Below are positions 18,543-28,227 of a stretch of DNA of 64,000 nt, piece after piece. Every line of letters starts with the position of its first letter. Within the stretch, counting starts at the first letter, position 1. The notes beneath the pieces are model-generated. The model searched no databases. It was not told where the DNA came from and saw only the letters and a list, made by a program, of their open reading frames with translations. A program made the translations under genes and the position numbers. Source of the stretch: a bacterium (GTDB lineage Bacteria > Planctomycetota > UBA1135 > UBA2386); contig JAUILN010000001.1 of the NCBI GenBank assembly GCA_030432695.1, forward strand, positions 124,001 to 188,000, written 5' to 3'.

Positions 18543-19547
18543 TTGAGCAGTTCCGAGCATCGTGCCGCCGAGACCATCCAGAACGGACTCGGCTTCGAGC
18601 GTCCCCTGCTGGAGATGGAGCAGAAGATTGCCGAGTTGGAGCGGCTCGCCCAGAGCACGCACCTCGACCTGGCTGGCGAGATCAAGGCGTTGCAGGAGCG
18701 GCTGCGGCGGCAGACCGCCGAGGTCTACGGCTCGCTGACCCCGTGGGAGAAGGTCAACGTCGCGCGCCACGCCGACCGACCGCTGACCTCCGACTACGTG
18801 CAGAACATGTGCGACGACTTCGTCGAGCTGCACGGCGACCGCGTGTTCGGCGACGACCGGGCGATGGTGACCGGGTTGGCGACGATGGGAGACCTGCGGT
18901 TCATGCTGGTCGGTCACCGCAAGGGCAAGACGGTCAAGGATCGGCTGGCCTGCAACTTCGGCTGCGCGCATCCGGAGGGTTACCGCAAGGCGCTGCAGAA
19001 GATGAAGCTCGCCGAGCGGATGAACCTGCCGATCGTCACGCTGATCAACACGCCGGGCGCCTACCCCGGCATCGGTGCCGAGGAGCGCGGTCAGGCCGCG
19101 GCGATCGCCACCAACATCCTGGAGATGTTCGGTCTCCGGGTGCCGATCCTGTCGATCGTCATCGGGGAGGGCGGCTCGGGCGGTGCACTGGGGATCGGCG
19201 TGGGCGACCGCGTCGGGATCCTCGAGCACAGTTACTACTCGGTGATCTCGCCGGAGGGCTGCGCGGCGATCCTCTGGAAGAGCGGCGACAAGGCACCGGA
19301 CGCTGCGGAGGCCCTGAAGCTGACCAGCGGTGAGCTGCTCAAGCACGGGCTCGTCGACGCGGTGATCGAGGAGCCGCTGGGAGGGGCGCACCGCGATCCG
19401 GCGGGGACCTACGTGCGGGTCCGGAACCAGATCGAGACCTGGATCAACGAGCTGCGGGGCTACGAGGTCGACGAACTGCTCGACCGGCGTTACGCCAAGT
19501 TCCGGGGCATGGGGCTGCCGCTGGCGAGCCCGATCGAAGTGGGCTGA
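18543..19547 (+). CDS. accA: Acetyl-CoA carboxylase, carboxyltransferase subunit alpha
   Basis: A 334-residue protein starting at a TTG at 18543 with CGGAGA nine bases upstream; no in-frame ATG is better placed. It carries the AccA hallmarks: the LEMEQKIAELERLA N-terminus, FVELHGDRVFGDDRAMVTG, KMKLAERMNLPIVTLINTPGA, and the biotin/CoA-pocket GEGGSGGALGIG. AccA with AccD transfers CO2 from biotin to acetyl-CoA, giving malonyl-CoA for fatty acid synthesis. AccD, AccB and AccC are not in the window. Its length is close to the family norm (~320). Confidence 0.96.
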   Translation: MSSSEHRAAETIQNGLGFERPLLEMEQKIAELERLAQSTHLDLAGEIKALQERLRRQTAEVYGSLTPWEKVNVARHADRPLTSDYVQNMCDDFVELHGDRVFGDDRAMVTGLATMGDLRFMLVGHRKGKTVKDRLACNFGCAHPEGYRKALQKMKLAERMNLPIVTLINTPGAYPGIGAEERGQAAAIATNILEMFGLRVPILSIVIGEGGSGGALGIGVGDRVGILEHSYYSVISPEGCAAILWKSGDKAPDAAEALKLTSGELLKHGLVDAVIEEPLGGAHRDPAGTYVRVRNQIETWINELRGYEVDELLDRRYAKFRGMGLPLASPIEVG

Positions 19548-19551
19548 AGGC

Positions 19552-19565
19552 GCCGGCTGGCGCAG
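19552..19565. terminator. Small GCGCC/GGCGC hairpin after accA
   Basis: GCGCC-GGCT-GGCGC follows the accA stop codon by 4 bp. The stem is only 5 bp and has no T-tract, so it is a weak candidate terminator. Confidence 0.35.
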
Positions 19566-19707
19566 CACCGGACTTCCGGCCTCGCAGTCGGATGCCGGGT
19601 TGCGTAGTGGGCGCCACGCCGGAGCGGGGGATGGCTATGCTGGCCAGCCCCGGTGCCGGCTGCCGGCGACCGGACCGATCCGACACGAACGCGACACGAC
19701 AGGCCGC

Positions 19708-20544
19708 ATGGGACAACCTCAGAGCCATTCTTCGATCGGCACTTCGCTGCACGGCACCGGCGCCGCTGGGGCTGGGCCGCGGGCGGTCGCGCCGATGGGC
19801 GGCGGGGCGCTGGGAGCGGGTGCGATGCGGGTCGGCGACCGGGCGCTGCCGCCCGGCATGCTGCCGCTGGCCGATCAGGAGGCCCCGGGCGGCGACGTCG
19901 AGGACGCCGAGATCGTCCGGCGAATCCTCGACGAGGATCAGGACGCCTTCGCCGACCTGGTGGCGCGCTACCAGCGCCGGGCCTTCTGGATCGCCTACCA
20001 CGTCCTCGGCCGCGCGGAAGATGCCCGCGACGTGGTGCAGGAGTCGTTCGTCCGATTGCATCGGTCGCTCCACCGCTACGACTTCGCCCGCTCCTTCTAC
20101 ACCTGGTTCTATCGGATCGTGATGAACCTGGCGATCGACGCCCTCCGCAAGCGGCGGAGTGCCCGCGCGGTGGCGCTCGACGCGGTGGCCGAACGGCCGT
20201 CCGACGTCGCGACGCCCGGCGAGCCGCTGGAGCGTGAGGAGCTGCGCGGCGAGGTCTGGCGGGTGTTGGAGGGATTGGACGAGAAGTTCAAGACCGTGCT
20301 GATCCTGCGCGATATCCACGGCATGAGCTGTCGCGAGATCGCGCCGATCTTGGATGTCACCCACGCCACCGCCCGATGGCGCCTGCACCGCGGACGGCAG
20401 GTGTTCCGCGAGGCCTGGGAGCGACGGCGACGCGTCGAGGGTCGGGCTTCGGCTCGAGACGGCCGAGAGAGCGGTGAGGATGGCGGCACGCTGCTCGACG
20501 GTGGCGCTGCCTTCGGAGCGGCCGCCGCGGAGGGCGATCGATGA
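19708..20544 (+). CDS. ECF-type RNA polymerase sigma factor
   Basis: About 278 residues from the ATG at 19708. The true start is uncertain because the first ~60 residues are Gly/Ala/Pro-rich and poorly conserved. Sigma region 2 spans ~78-150 (FADLVARYQRRAFWIAYHVLG, then DVVQESFVRLHRSL and NLAIDALRKRR). Region 4 spans ~185-245 (LDEKFKTVLILRDIHGMSCREIAPIL and its helix-turn-helix). It resembles planctomycete RpoE-like factors. Its stop overlaps the anti-sigma start as ATGA, the usual coupling of ECF sigma and its regulator. An upstream in-frame extension exists but lacks coding character. Confidence 0.88.
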   Translation: MGQPQSHSSIGTSLHGTGAAGAGPRAVAPMGGGALGAGAMRVGDRALPPGMLPLADQEAPGGDVEDAEIVRRILDEDQDAFADLVARYQRRAFWIAYHVLGRAEDARDVVQESFVRLHRSLHRYDFARSFYTWFYRIVMNLAIDALRKRRSARAVALDAVAERPSDVATPGEPLEREELRGEVWRVLEGLDEKFKTVLILRDIHGMSCREIAPILDVTHATARWRLHRGRQVFREAWERRRRVEGRASARDGRESGEDGGTLLDGGAAFGAAAAEGDR

Positions 20545-21422
20545 AGCGCTCGCAGGGTCGCCGGCTTCCGCCGGCACCGGACGGCGACGGGCTCGGATCC
20601 GAGCCGGCGGCGAACGAGGAGCCCGGCTGCGTGGGCGTGCGTGATCGACTCGACGCCCTGGCGGCCCGGGATCTGCCCGCGTCGCTCTCCGCGGTCGTCC
20701 GTCAACACCTGCTGGGCTGCGTCGGCTGCCGTGCGGCCTATCGTGCGGCTCTCGAGGCTGCCGAGGCTTTCCGGGAGGCGACCGGTCGTGAGTTGCCGCC
20801 TGCTGCGAGCGACCCCGCAGGGCAGGCCATTGGGGCGCGGGGCGTCGGGGTGCGGGCCGTCGATGCGGAGTTCTTCGTCGAGCTGCAGCGAGACGTCCTG
20901 GTGGCGGTCGGGCTGGGACCCTCATCGGTGGAGAGGCGGCCCGGCGCTACCGAGCGGCGGGGACTCGACGACTCCGCGGCTCACTCGTGGCAGGATCGGG
21001 CCTCTGGGTCGGATCCGTCGGCGGCGTTCCGACTGCGTCGACGCCTGGTCGCGGCTGCGGCGCTGCTGATCGGGCTGGCGCTCGGTGTAGGCGGAGCGTT
21101 CGACGAAGGGGCGGCGGACGTCTCCGGTTCCCCGTCGCCGTTCCTCGCCTCACAGCAGGTCGAATCGTCTGGTGCCGCCTACTCGCCTTCCTCGCTGTTG
21201 ACCGTGGAGCCGCAGCGCGGCGTGCGCGGCCTGCACGGCAGCTGGCAGAACGGGTTCGGTTTCGATGACCCATCCCTGGAGACTGAACCGGTGAGTCGTC
21301 GCGGCTCCTCCGACGCGAACGGGCTGGGAGTAGGCTGCGGTCTGGGGGCCTCCGCGGCCGCGATGGAACTCGTGGAGGGGCGCTCGTTCGATCCGGACGA
21401 CGCGATCGGTCAGGACCGCTAG
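20541..21422 (+). CDS. Zinc-binding anti-sigma factor, single-pass membrane protein
   Basis: A 293-residue protein. The ZAS zinc motif is present: Cys30, then His56-x3-Cys60-x2-Cys63 (RQHLLGCVGC). One transmembrane helix lies at ~169-187 (LVAAAALLIGLALGVGGAF), followed by a ~100-residue Ser/Gly-rich extracytoplasmic tail without a recognised domain. It should sequester the preceding ECF sigma at the membrane and release it on a signal. The 4-base ATGA overlap supports the pairing. The stop TAG lies inside an 8-bp tandem duplication and is followed by the three-hairpin repeat. Confidence 0.8.
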   Translation: MKRSQGRRLPPAPDGDGLGSEPAANEEPGCVGVRDRLDALAARDLPASLSAVVRQHLLGCVGCRAAYRAALEAAEAFREATGRELPPAASDPAGQAIGARGVGVRAVDAEFFVELQRDVLVAVGLGPSSVERRPGATERRGLDDSAAHSWQDRASGSDPSAAFRLRRRLVAAAALLIGLALGVGGAFDEGAADVSGSPSPFLASQQVESSGAAYSPSSLLTVEPQRGVRGLHGSWQNGFGFDDPSLETEPVSRRGSSDANGLGVGCGLGASAAAMELVEGRSFDPDDAIGQDR

Positions 21423-21436
21423 GAGGCTAGGAGGCT
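21418..21436. repeat. 8-bp tandem duplication over the anti-sigma stop codon
   Basis: GCTAGGAG occurs twice head to tail (21418-21425 and 21426-21433) with a partial third unit. The TAG at 21420-21422 is the stop codon. Other genes in the window have comparable duplications of unrelated sequence at their ends. Confidence 0.8.
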
Positions 21437-21542
21437 GCCACCCGATCGGGCGAACCAGGTCGCGGTGCGCCTCTCAGTTGTCGTTTGGCGGGTCCCCTCT
21501 GGACCCGCGTAGAGCGCGCGCGTCGAGACAGCAACGCGCTCT
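21431..21542 (+). repeat. Three-hairpin element, copy 1
   Basis: This 112-bp element lies 9 bp after the anti-sigma stop, read in gene direction. Hairpin a is GAGGC...GCCTC with a ~36-base loop. Hairpin b is GCGGGTCC-CCTCT-GGACCCGC. Hairpin c is AGAGCGCG...CGCGCTCT. Compared with the other copies, C:G pairs in hairpin b and a G:C pair in hairpin c are replaced by T:A or A:T pairs on both sides, i.e. compensatory changes. Similarity extends to about 21560. Confidence 0.8.
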
Positions 21543-21752
21543 GAATCTCCGACCCGACGGGAGGCGAGGTCGAGTTCGGGCTCCGAGCACCCGGAGGGGT
21601 GGTCGTCACCGGGCACAGGTCGTGGCTCCGGGAGTGTTCCGGCACGTCGGTCGTCGACGACCGCCGTCCAGCTGGTGGGCGGGCGCTGCTGCGTGGCCGA
21701 TCCGGTTTCGTGGCGAGATGCGGTGCCCACAGCAAACCTCCAGGAGACTGAT

Positions 21753-22967
21753 ATGTGGATGAACCTCGCGAAGGCGGCGCTCGTCACCGTGGCGACCGCC
21801 GGTTGGATCGGTTGTCAGCAGCCTGATGGCGTGAGCCCGCCCGTGGAGAGCCCGCCGGGAGGGCCGGGGGCAGGCAGCTCCGCCGAGAAGTCGGTCGGCG
21901 AGTGGATCGAGCAACTCGGCTCGGATCGCTACGAGGACCGGGAGGCGGCCGGGCGCGTGCTGGAATCGATGGGGGCTTCCGCCGCCCAGGAGCTGCGGAA
22001 CGCTGCCGAGCGGCATGCGGACGTCGACGTGCAACTCCGGGCGCGGAAGATCCTGCAGCGGATCGAGTCGAAGGAAGCGGTCTCTGACCGGGAGGCACAG
22101 GGATTCCGCCGGCTCGCGCCGCGAGACCAGGTCGCCCCGGGTCCCCTGGATGGCGGCGACCGACGGCGGGCCTCCTCGCCCTTCGATGGGTTCGAGACGT
22201 TGTTCCGCGACGGGCTGGGTCCCGACGTCGACGCGCTGCGTCGGCAGATGGACGAGCTACGGCGCCAGCTCGACGAAGGCATCCGACTGCCAGGCTTCGG
22301 CGGCACGCCCGGCCTGGGGAGCGGGACCAGCATCTCGATCACTCCCGACGGAGTCCGCGTAGAGGTTCAGGAGATCGACGAGAACGGCGAGAGGAGTTCG
22401 CAGGTCTTCGAGGCTCCCGATCTCGAGACCCTGCGTCGCGAGCACCCGGAGATCGCCGAGCGACTGCTGCCTGGTGGGATGCCCGGTGGACTGCAGCGGG
22501 TCCTGCCCATGCCGGACGGGTTCCAGCCGACGCTGCCCGGTCTGCGGCAGGTGCCGTTCGGCGGACAGATCGGGCTCGCGCCTCCGGGACCCGGTGAGGT
22601 CCTGGGTGTCCGCGTCGAGGCGCTGGATCCCGCGTTGAGCGATTATCTCGAGCTGCAGCCGGGGAGAGGTCTGTTGGTCAGGGCGGTCGAGCCGGGCTCG
22701 CTGGCCGCTGCCGCCGGTCTCGAGATCCGCGACGTGGTGATGGCAGTCGGCGACCAGCAGATCCGGACGGTCGCCGACGTGCGCACCGCTCTGCGTGCGA
22801 TCGCTGGCGGGGAGCCCGTCGTCGTGGAGGTGAACCGTTTCGGCAAGGCGCTGCGGCTGGAGACCGTGAAGCAGCATGACGCTCCTGTCGCGGATGGCGG
22901 AGGCGATCGCGCGCAGGGGAGCGAAGACTCCTCTTCGACGCCACAGCGGCTGCGTCGTCGCAACTGA
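21753..22967 (+). CDS. PDZ-domain lipoprotein with HEAT-like N-domain
   Basis: A 404-residue protein from the ATG at 21753, six bases after CAGGAG. The N-terminus (MWMNLAKAALVTVATAGWIGCQQ) is a signal peptide ending in a Cys with a lipobox-like context. A short HEAT-like helical segment (GSDRYEDREAAGRVLESMG) follows at ~50-110. The middle is Pro/Gly-rich. A PDZ domain occupies about 285-375 (GRGLLVRAVEPGSLAAAAGL, then IRDVVMAVGDQQIRTVADV). PDZ domains bind peptide C-termini; no protease domain is present. It follows the sigma/anti-sigma pair, so it is a plausible regulon member or signal sensor. Its stop lies in a 9-bp tandem duplication. Confidence 0.75.
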   Translation: MWMNLAKAALVTVATAGWIGCQQPDGVSPPVESPPGGPGAGSSAEKSVGEWIEQLGSDRYEDREAAGRVLESMGASAAQELRNAAERHADVDVQLRARKILQRIESKEAVSDREAQGFRRLAPRDQVAPGPLDGGDRRRASSPFDGFETLFRDGLGPDVDALRRQMDELRRQLDEGIRLPGFGGTPGLGSGTSISITPDGVRVEVQEIDENGERSSQVFEAPDLETLRREHPEIAERLLPGGMPGGLQRVLPMPDGFQPTLPGLRQVPFGGQIGLAPPGPGEVLGVRVEALDPALSDYLELQPGRGLLVRAVEPGSLAAAAGLEIRDVVMAVGDQQIRTVADVRTALRAIAGGEPVVVEVNRFGKALRLETVKQHDAPVADGGGDRAQGSEDSSSTPQRLRRRN

Positions 22968-22979
22968 GTCAACTGAGTC
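22962..22979. repeat. 9-bp tandem duplication over the PDZ-gene stop codon
   Basis: AACTGAGTC occurs twice in tandem; the first copy contains the stop TGA (22965-22967). The convergent rlmN stop is 40 bp further on. The gap also has an ACCGA/TCGGT inverted repeat that may terminate both transcripts. Confidence 0.75.
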
Positions 22980-23007
22980 TGTGACCGAATCGGCTTTCGG
23001 GCTCGGT

Positions 23008-24087
23008 TCAGGTCTCTGCGGCCCGGTGCAGGCGGAGCTGGCCGCACGCCGCGTCACGATCCGAGCCGCGTTGGCGGCGCACCGTGACGTTGAGGCCGCC
23101 GGCAACGAGTTGCCGCTCGAAGGCATCGACCCGGGCGGCCTCGGGCCGGCGCAGTCCGTCGATCCGATCCACCGGGTTCCACGGGATCAGATTCACCGTG
23201 CAGGTCCGGCCGTGGAGTGCGTCGATCAGGGCCGCCGCGTCTTGCGGCCGGTCGTTCACGTCGGCCAGGAGCACGACCTCGTAGGTCACTTCGCGACCGG
23301 TGATCTCGAAGTAGTGTTGCGCCGCTTCGATCAGCTCTGCGACCGGTGCGCGCGCAGTCGGCACCAGTTCCTTGCGCAGCTGGTCCTCCGCCGCGTGGAG
23401 CGACAGCGCCAGGCCGTAGCTTCGGCGGAGCGCGGCGAACCGGCGCATCCGCTCGGGGTGGCCGGATGTGCTGACCGTGATGCGTCGCGCGCCGAGGCCG
23501 ATGCCCTCTTCGTCGCACAGCCGTGCAAGCGCTGCCTCCAGGTTGGCGAGGTTGAGCAACGGTTCGCCGAGCCCCATCACCACGACATTGGTGATGCGCG
23601 CGGGCAAGCCGCCATGTCGAGCCTCGGCGACCCGGTCGCGAGCGTGCAGCACCTGTTCGACGATCTCACCCGCGCTGAGGTTGCGGCGCACGCCGTCGAG
23701 TCCAGATGCGCAGAACACGCAGGCCACCGGACAGCCGACCTGCGAGGAGATGCAGAGCGTCAGGCGCTCGCCCTCGGGGATCAGGACGCTCTCGATCGTC
23801 TCACCGTCGTGCAGGCCCAGCAGGAGCTTCTCGGTGCCGTCCGCCGAGCGGGAGACCTCGACGACGCGGCTGCTGCGGATCGGCAGGTCGGCCACGATTG
23901 CGTCCCGGAGCCGCGCCGGCAGGTTGCGCAGGCCGGCGGCGTCGCTGGCACCGTGGCGGTAGATCCAGTGGGTGAGCTGGCGCGCCTGGAACGGCTTGCC
24001 GCCGTGCCGAGCGACCAGGGCCGCGAGACCTGCATCGTCGAAGTCGGTCAGGCCATGCTCGGGACGGGGCTCGGCGGTGTCGGCCAT
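23008..24087 (-). CDS. rlmN: 23S rRNA (adenine-2503-C2) methyltransferase
   Basis: A 359-residue radical SAM methyltransferase. The cluster motif is CPVACVFC (Cys119, 123, 126), followed by VVMGLGEPLLN. The second catalytic Cys is at ~348 near the C-terminus (DRDAACGQL), as required for RlmN chemistry through a methylated Cys. It methylates A2503 of 23S rRNA and possibly A37 of tRNAs, affecting translational fidelity. Length and motif order are normal. The gene lies downstream of clpX on the same strand with a 59-bp gap, so it could be transcribed with it. Confidence 0.95.
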   Translation of the reverse strand: MADTAEPRPEHGLTDFDDAGLAALVARHGGKPFQARQLTHWIYRHGASDAAGLRNLPARLRDAIVADLPIRSSRVVEVSRSADGTEKLLLGLHDGETIESVLIPEGERLTLCISSQVGCPVACVFCASGLDGVRRNLSAGEIVEQVLHARDRVAEARHGGLPARITNVVVMGLGEPLLNLANLEAALARLCDEEGIGLGARRITVSTSGHPERMRRFAALRRSYGLALSLHAAEDQLRKELVPTARAPVAELIEAAQHYFEITGREVTYEVVLLADVNDRPQDAAALIDALHGRTCTVNLIPWNPVDRIDGLRRPEAARVDAFERQLVAGGLNVTVRRQRGSDRDAACGQLRLHRAAET

Positions 24088-24146
24088 GGCCGTCCTGGTC
24101 GGAAGTCCGGTGGGTGCGGGGCTCGCCGGGGCGGACGATCCGCGAC

Positions 24147-25523
<1,377 letters not shown>

Positions 25524-25773
25524 GTTGCCTCTGGGGGGCGGTTGACGGGTGGCCGAGCCACCGTGTCGCCTCCCTGCTCGAATCATACGGGAAGCGGCCG
25601 CGGAGGTGCCACCGCCTGGGCGCACGACTCCGGAACGATTCGCCGTGCGGGCCCGTTCGGGCTCTTGCGGAGGCGAAGCACCGGACGGTCGGCGAGCTGC
25701 CCGGGCGGACGACCCGGCGCAGGACGAGCGTACGCCTGCTCCCGGAGATCGTCCCCCCGGGGCGCGTCCGCGC

Positions 25774-26361
25774 TCACTTGCTGACTTCGACGATCTCGTC
25801 GACGAGACCGTAGTCGCGCGCCTGCGCCGCGCTCATGAAGAAGTCGCGATCGCTGTCCCGGCTGACGCGCTCCACGTCCTGCCCGCTGTGCCGAGCCAGG
25901 ATGCTGGTGAGGGTCTCCTTCATGTTCAGGATCTCCTCGGCCTGGATCTCGATGTCGGCAGCGGTGCCCTGCACGCCGCCCCAGGGCTGATGGATCATCA
26001 CCCGAGCGTGCGGGAGCGCGTGACGCTTGCCCTTGGTCCCGGCTGCTAGCAACACCGCGCCCATCGAAGCCGCCTGACCGATGCAGTAGGTCGCGACCGG
26101 ACACTGCACGAACTGCATCGTGTCGTAGATCGCGAGGCCGGCGGTGACACTGCCGCCCGGCGTGTTCAGGAACATGCTGATGTCCTGGTTCTTGTTCTCC
26201 TTCTGGAGGAACAGCAGCTGCGCGATCACCAGGTTGGCGACGTGGTCATCGATCGGCGTGCCGATGAAGACGATCCGGTCCTCCAGCAGGCGGCTGTAGA
26301 TGTCGTAGGCGCGCTCGCCGCGCCCGGTCTTCTCGATGACGGTCGGGATCAGGATGCTCAT
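25774..26361 (-). CDS. clpP: ATP-dependent Clp protease proteolytic subunit
   Basis: A 195-residue serine protease. The catalytic triad is visible: Ser99 ([11 protein letters not shown]), His124 (VMIHQPWGG) and Asp173 (SDRDFFMSA). The N-terminus ([32 protein letters not shown]) matches the mature start of ClpP, with almost no propeptide. It forms the 14-mer chamber that degrades proteins delivered by ClpX. There is a ~250-bp gap to clpX without a recognisable gene. Confidence 0.97.
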   Translation of the reverse strand: MSILIPTVIEKTGRGERAYDIYSRLLEDRIVFIGTPIDDHVANLVIAQLLFLQKENKNQDISMFLNTPGGSVTAGLAIYDTMQFVQCPVATYCIGQAASMGAVLLAAGTKGKRHALPHARVMIHQPWGGVQGTAADIEIQAEEILNMKETLTSILARHSGQDVERVSRDSDRDFFMSAAQARDYGLVDEIVEVSK

Positions 26362-26560
26362 GGCGTGGAACGCGGGTTCTCGGGTGGACCGGCGTCGCGG
26401 TGGGCCCGTCGCGCTCCGGTGGCGGCGGTTCCGGCTCCGGTCCGGTCCGGTTCGAGGTCTCCGCGATTTCTAGGATCGGTTGTGCGGTCGGTTCCAGTGG
26501 AGATCGGCCCTGTCGCTCCCCGGACGCGGCGCCACCTGGTGCCCTCGCGTCCCGGCTTCG

Positions 26561-27889
26561 TCACTCGTCGGCAGCCGCCGCGGTCCCACTGGCCGCAGTA
26601 CCACTATCGGAGATCGAGGCCTTCTCTCTGAGCAGGTCGCGGACCTTGCGCTCCATCACTGCTGTCTGCAGATCCGACATGCGCTCGCGGTCGCTGTAGT
26701 ACTCCTGGACGACGCCCATCTCGACGCCGTTGGCCTCGGCGATCTCGGCCATCTGCTGCTCGATGTCGGACTGTTCCAGTCGGACCTCGTGCTCCCGGGC
26801 CACCGTGTCCATCAGGAAGAACATCCGGATGGTCTGCTCCGCGGCCTTGCGGGCCTCCGGCCTGGCTTCCTCGAGCTTGGCCTTGATGGACTCCTCGTCG
26901 AGGCCGTTCTTGGCGAGTCGCTCGGCAAAGCCCTTGAGGTTGTGGCGCTCCTGGTCCTCGACCATCGACTCGGGGAGGTCGAAGTCGAACTTCGCCGCAA
27001 GCTGGTCGAGGATCGATTGCTCCTGCCGGGCCTTCTCGCCGCGCTCCTTCTCGAACGCGATCCGCTTGCGCAGCTCCTCGGACATCGCCTCGAGGGTGTC
27101 GAACTCGAAGCCCTTGGCGAGTTCGTCATCGATCGGCGCAGGCGTGACCCGCTGGACTTCGTTCAGCGTCACCCGGGCCTTGCCGGGTTTGCCGCGCTGG
27201 TCCTCTACCTCGAAACCGTCAGGGAAGGTGAGCTCGATCTCGACCGAGTCCCCCGTGCTCTTCTCGAGCAAGGAGGCCTTGAAGACCTCGGGGTCGGCGC
27301 CGGCCAGAGGGATGCCGGTGTTGAGCTTCATGTCCTCCTTGGTGAGCACTTCGTTGCCTGCTTCGTCGAGCCAGGCGACGGTCGCGACGAGGAAGTCGCC
27401 CTCGGCGACCGGCTCCTCGACCGTATCGAGGGTCTTCTTCTGGTCGGCGAGCTGCTCGAGGGCCTTCTGCACGTCCTCGTCGGAGACCTCGCTCGACTGC
27501 GCGGCGACCTCGATGCCCGACAGGTCGCCGATGGCGATGTCCGGCCGGACGTCGACCTGGACGGTGAACTCGAAGTCCTGCGAGTCGTCGATCGGCGAGC
27601 CGTCGATGCCCTCGACTCGCGGTGTGCCGACGACCTGATACTCGCGCTCGCGCACCGCGTCGTTCAGCGATTGCGACACGATGCGCTTCTTGGCATCGGT
27701 GCGGATCTCATCACCGAACTTCTTCTCCAGGACCTTGCGGGGCACGCGGCCATTACGGAACCCCTTGAGGTTCACCTGGCCGGCGGCGGACTGGAACATC
27801 GCGTCCAGGTGCTCGCGGACCTTGGAGGAGGGGATTCGGATCGTCAGGGTGCGGCGACAGCTCCCGGACTCGACGACCTGGACGTCCAT
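26561..27889 (-). CDS. tig: Trigger factor (ribosome-associated chaperone)
   Basis: A 442-residue protein. The N-terminal ribosome-binding domain has the signature loop GFRNGRVPRKVLEKKFG. A central FKBP-type prolyl isomerase-like domain follows (GDFLVATVAWLDEAG, then PDGFEVEDQRGKPGKARVTLNEV). A long helical C-terminal domain (VEDQERHNLKGFAERLAKNG) ends the fold, with an Ala/Ser-rich tail. Trigger factor holds nascent chains at the ribosome exit and delays folding. The 200-bp gap to clpP has no gene. Confidence 0.95.
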   Translation of the reverse strand: MDVQVVESGSCRRTLTIRIPSSKVREHLDAMFQSAAGQVNLKGFRNGRVPRKVLEKKFGDEIRTDAKKRIVSQSLNDAVREREYQVVGTPRVEGIDGSPIDDSQDFEFTVQVDVRPDIAIGDLSGIEVAAQSSEVSDEDVQKALEQLADQKKTLDTVEEPVAEGDFLVATVAWLDEAGNEVLTKEDMKLNTGIPLAGADPEVFKASLLEKSTGDSVEIELTFPDGFEVEDQRGKPGKARVTLNEVQRVTPAPIDDELAKGFEFDTLEAMSEELRKRIAFEKERGEKARQEQSILDQLAAKFDFDLPESMVEDQERHNLKGFAERLAKNGLDEESIKAKLEEARPEARKAAEQTIRMFFLMDTVAREHEVRLEQSDIEQQMAEIAEANGVEMGVVQEYYSDRERMSDLQTAVMERKVRDLLREKASISDSGTAASGTAAAADE

Positions 27890-28036
27890 GCGTTCTCGTG
27901 GCTTGCGGAGGGGTGGACCCGCGCCTTCGGCGGCGCAGGGAAGCCCGTCATCGTGCGCGCTCCGAGGGGGGCGGTCAACAGGGCAATCGGCCCGATCGGG
28001 CGCCTGCGGCCCGCGGGTGCCGCAACCCGTCGGGCT

Positions 28037-28149
28037 CGGAGTTCGTCACTGCTTCGACTCGCCTGCTCTGCGCGGGCCCGGAGGGGCCCGCCAAACAACA
28101 ACCGAGAGGCTCGGCGATGTGATTCGCCCGGGTTTGGTCACAGCCTCGC
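28037..28149 (-). repeat. Three-hairpin element, copy 2
   Basis: Second copy of the ~111-bp element, between tig and the HEAT/TPR gene. In gene direction (minus strand) it has hairpin a GAGGCT...AGCCTC and hairpin b GCGGGCCC-CTCC-GGGCCCGC, with the conserved TTTGGCGGG between them. Hairpin c is decayed here. It lies ~80 bp after the stop of the HEAT/TPR gene and ~150 bp before the tig start. Confidence 0.8.
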
Positions 28150-28184
28150 AGCGCAGCCGACTGCGTCGTTTGGATCGACTCCTC

Positions 28185-28217
28185 CCGAGAATCAGCGCTG
28201 GGCGCGCAGATTCTCGG
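28185..28217 (-). terminator. Hairpin downstream of HEAT/TPR gene
   Basis: CCGAGAATC (28185-28193) is the perfect reverse complement of GATTCTCGG (28209-28217), with a 15-base loop. It begins 10 bp beyond the stop codon of the minus-strand HEAT/TPR gene. A terminator is the simplest reading; the T-tract is weak. Confidence 0.6.
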
Positions 28218-28227
28218 AAATCGTCGA

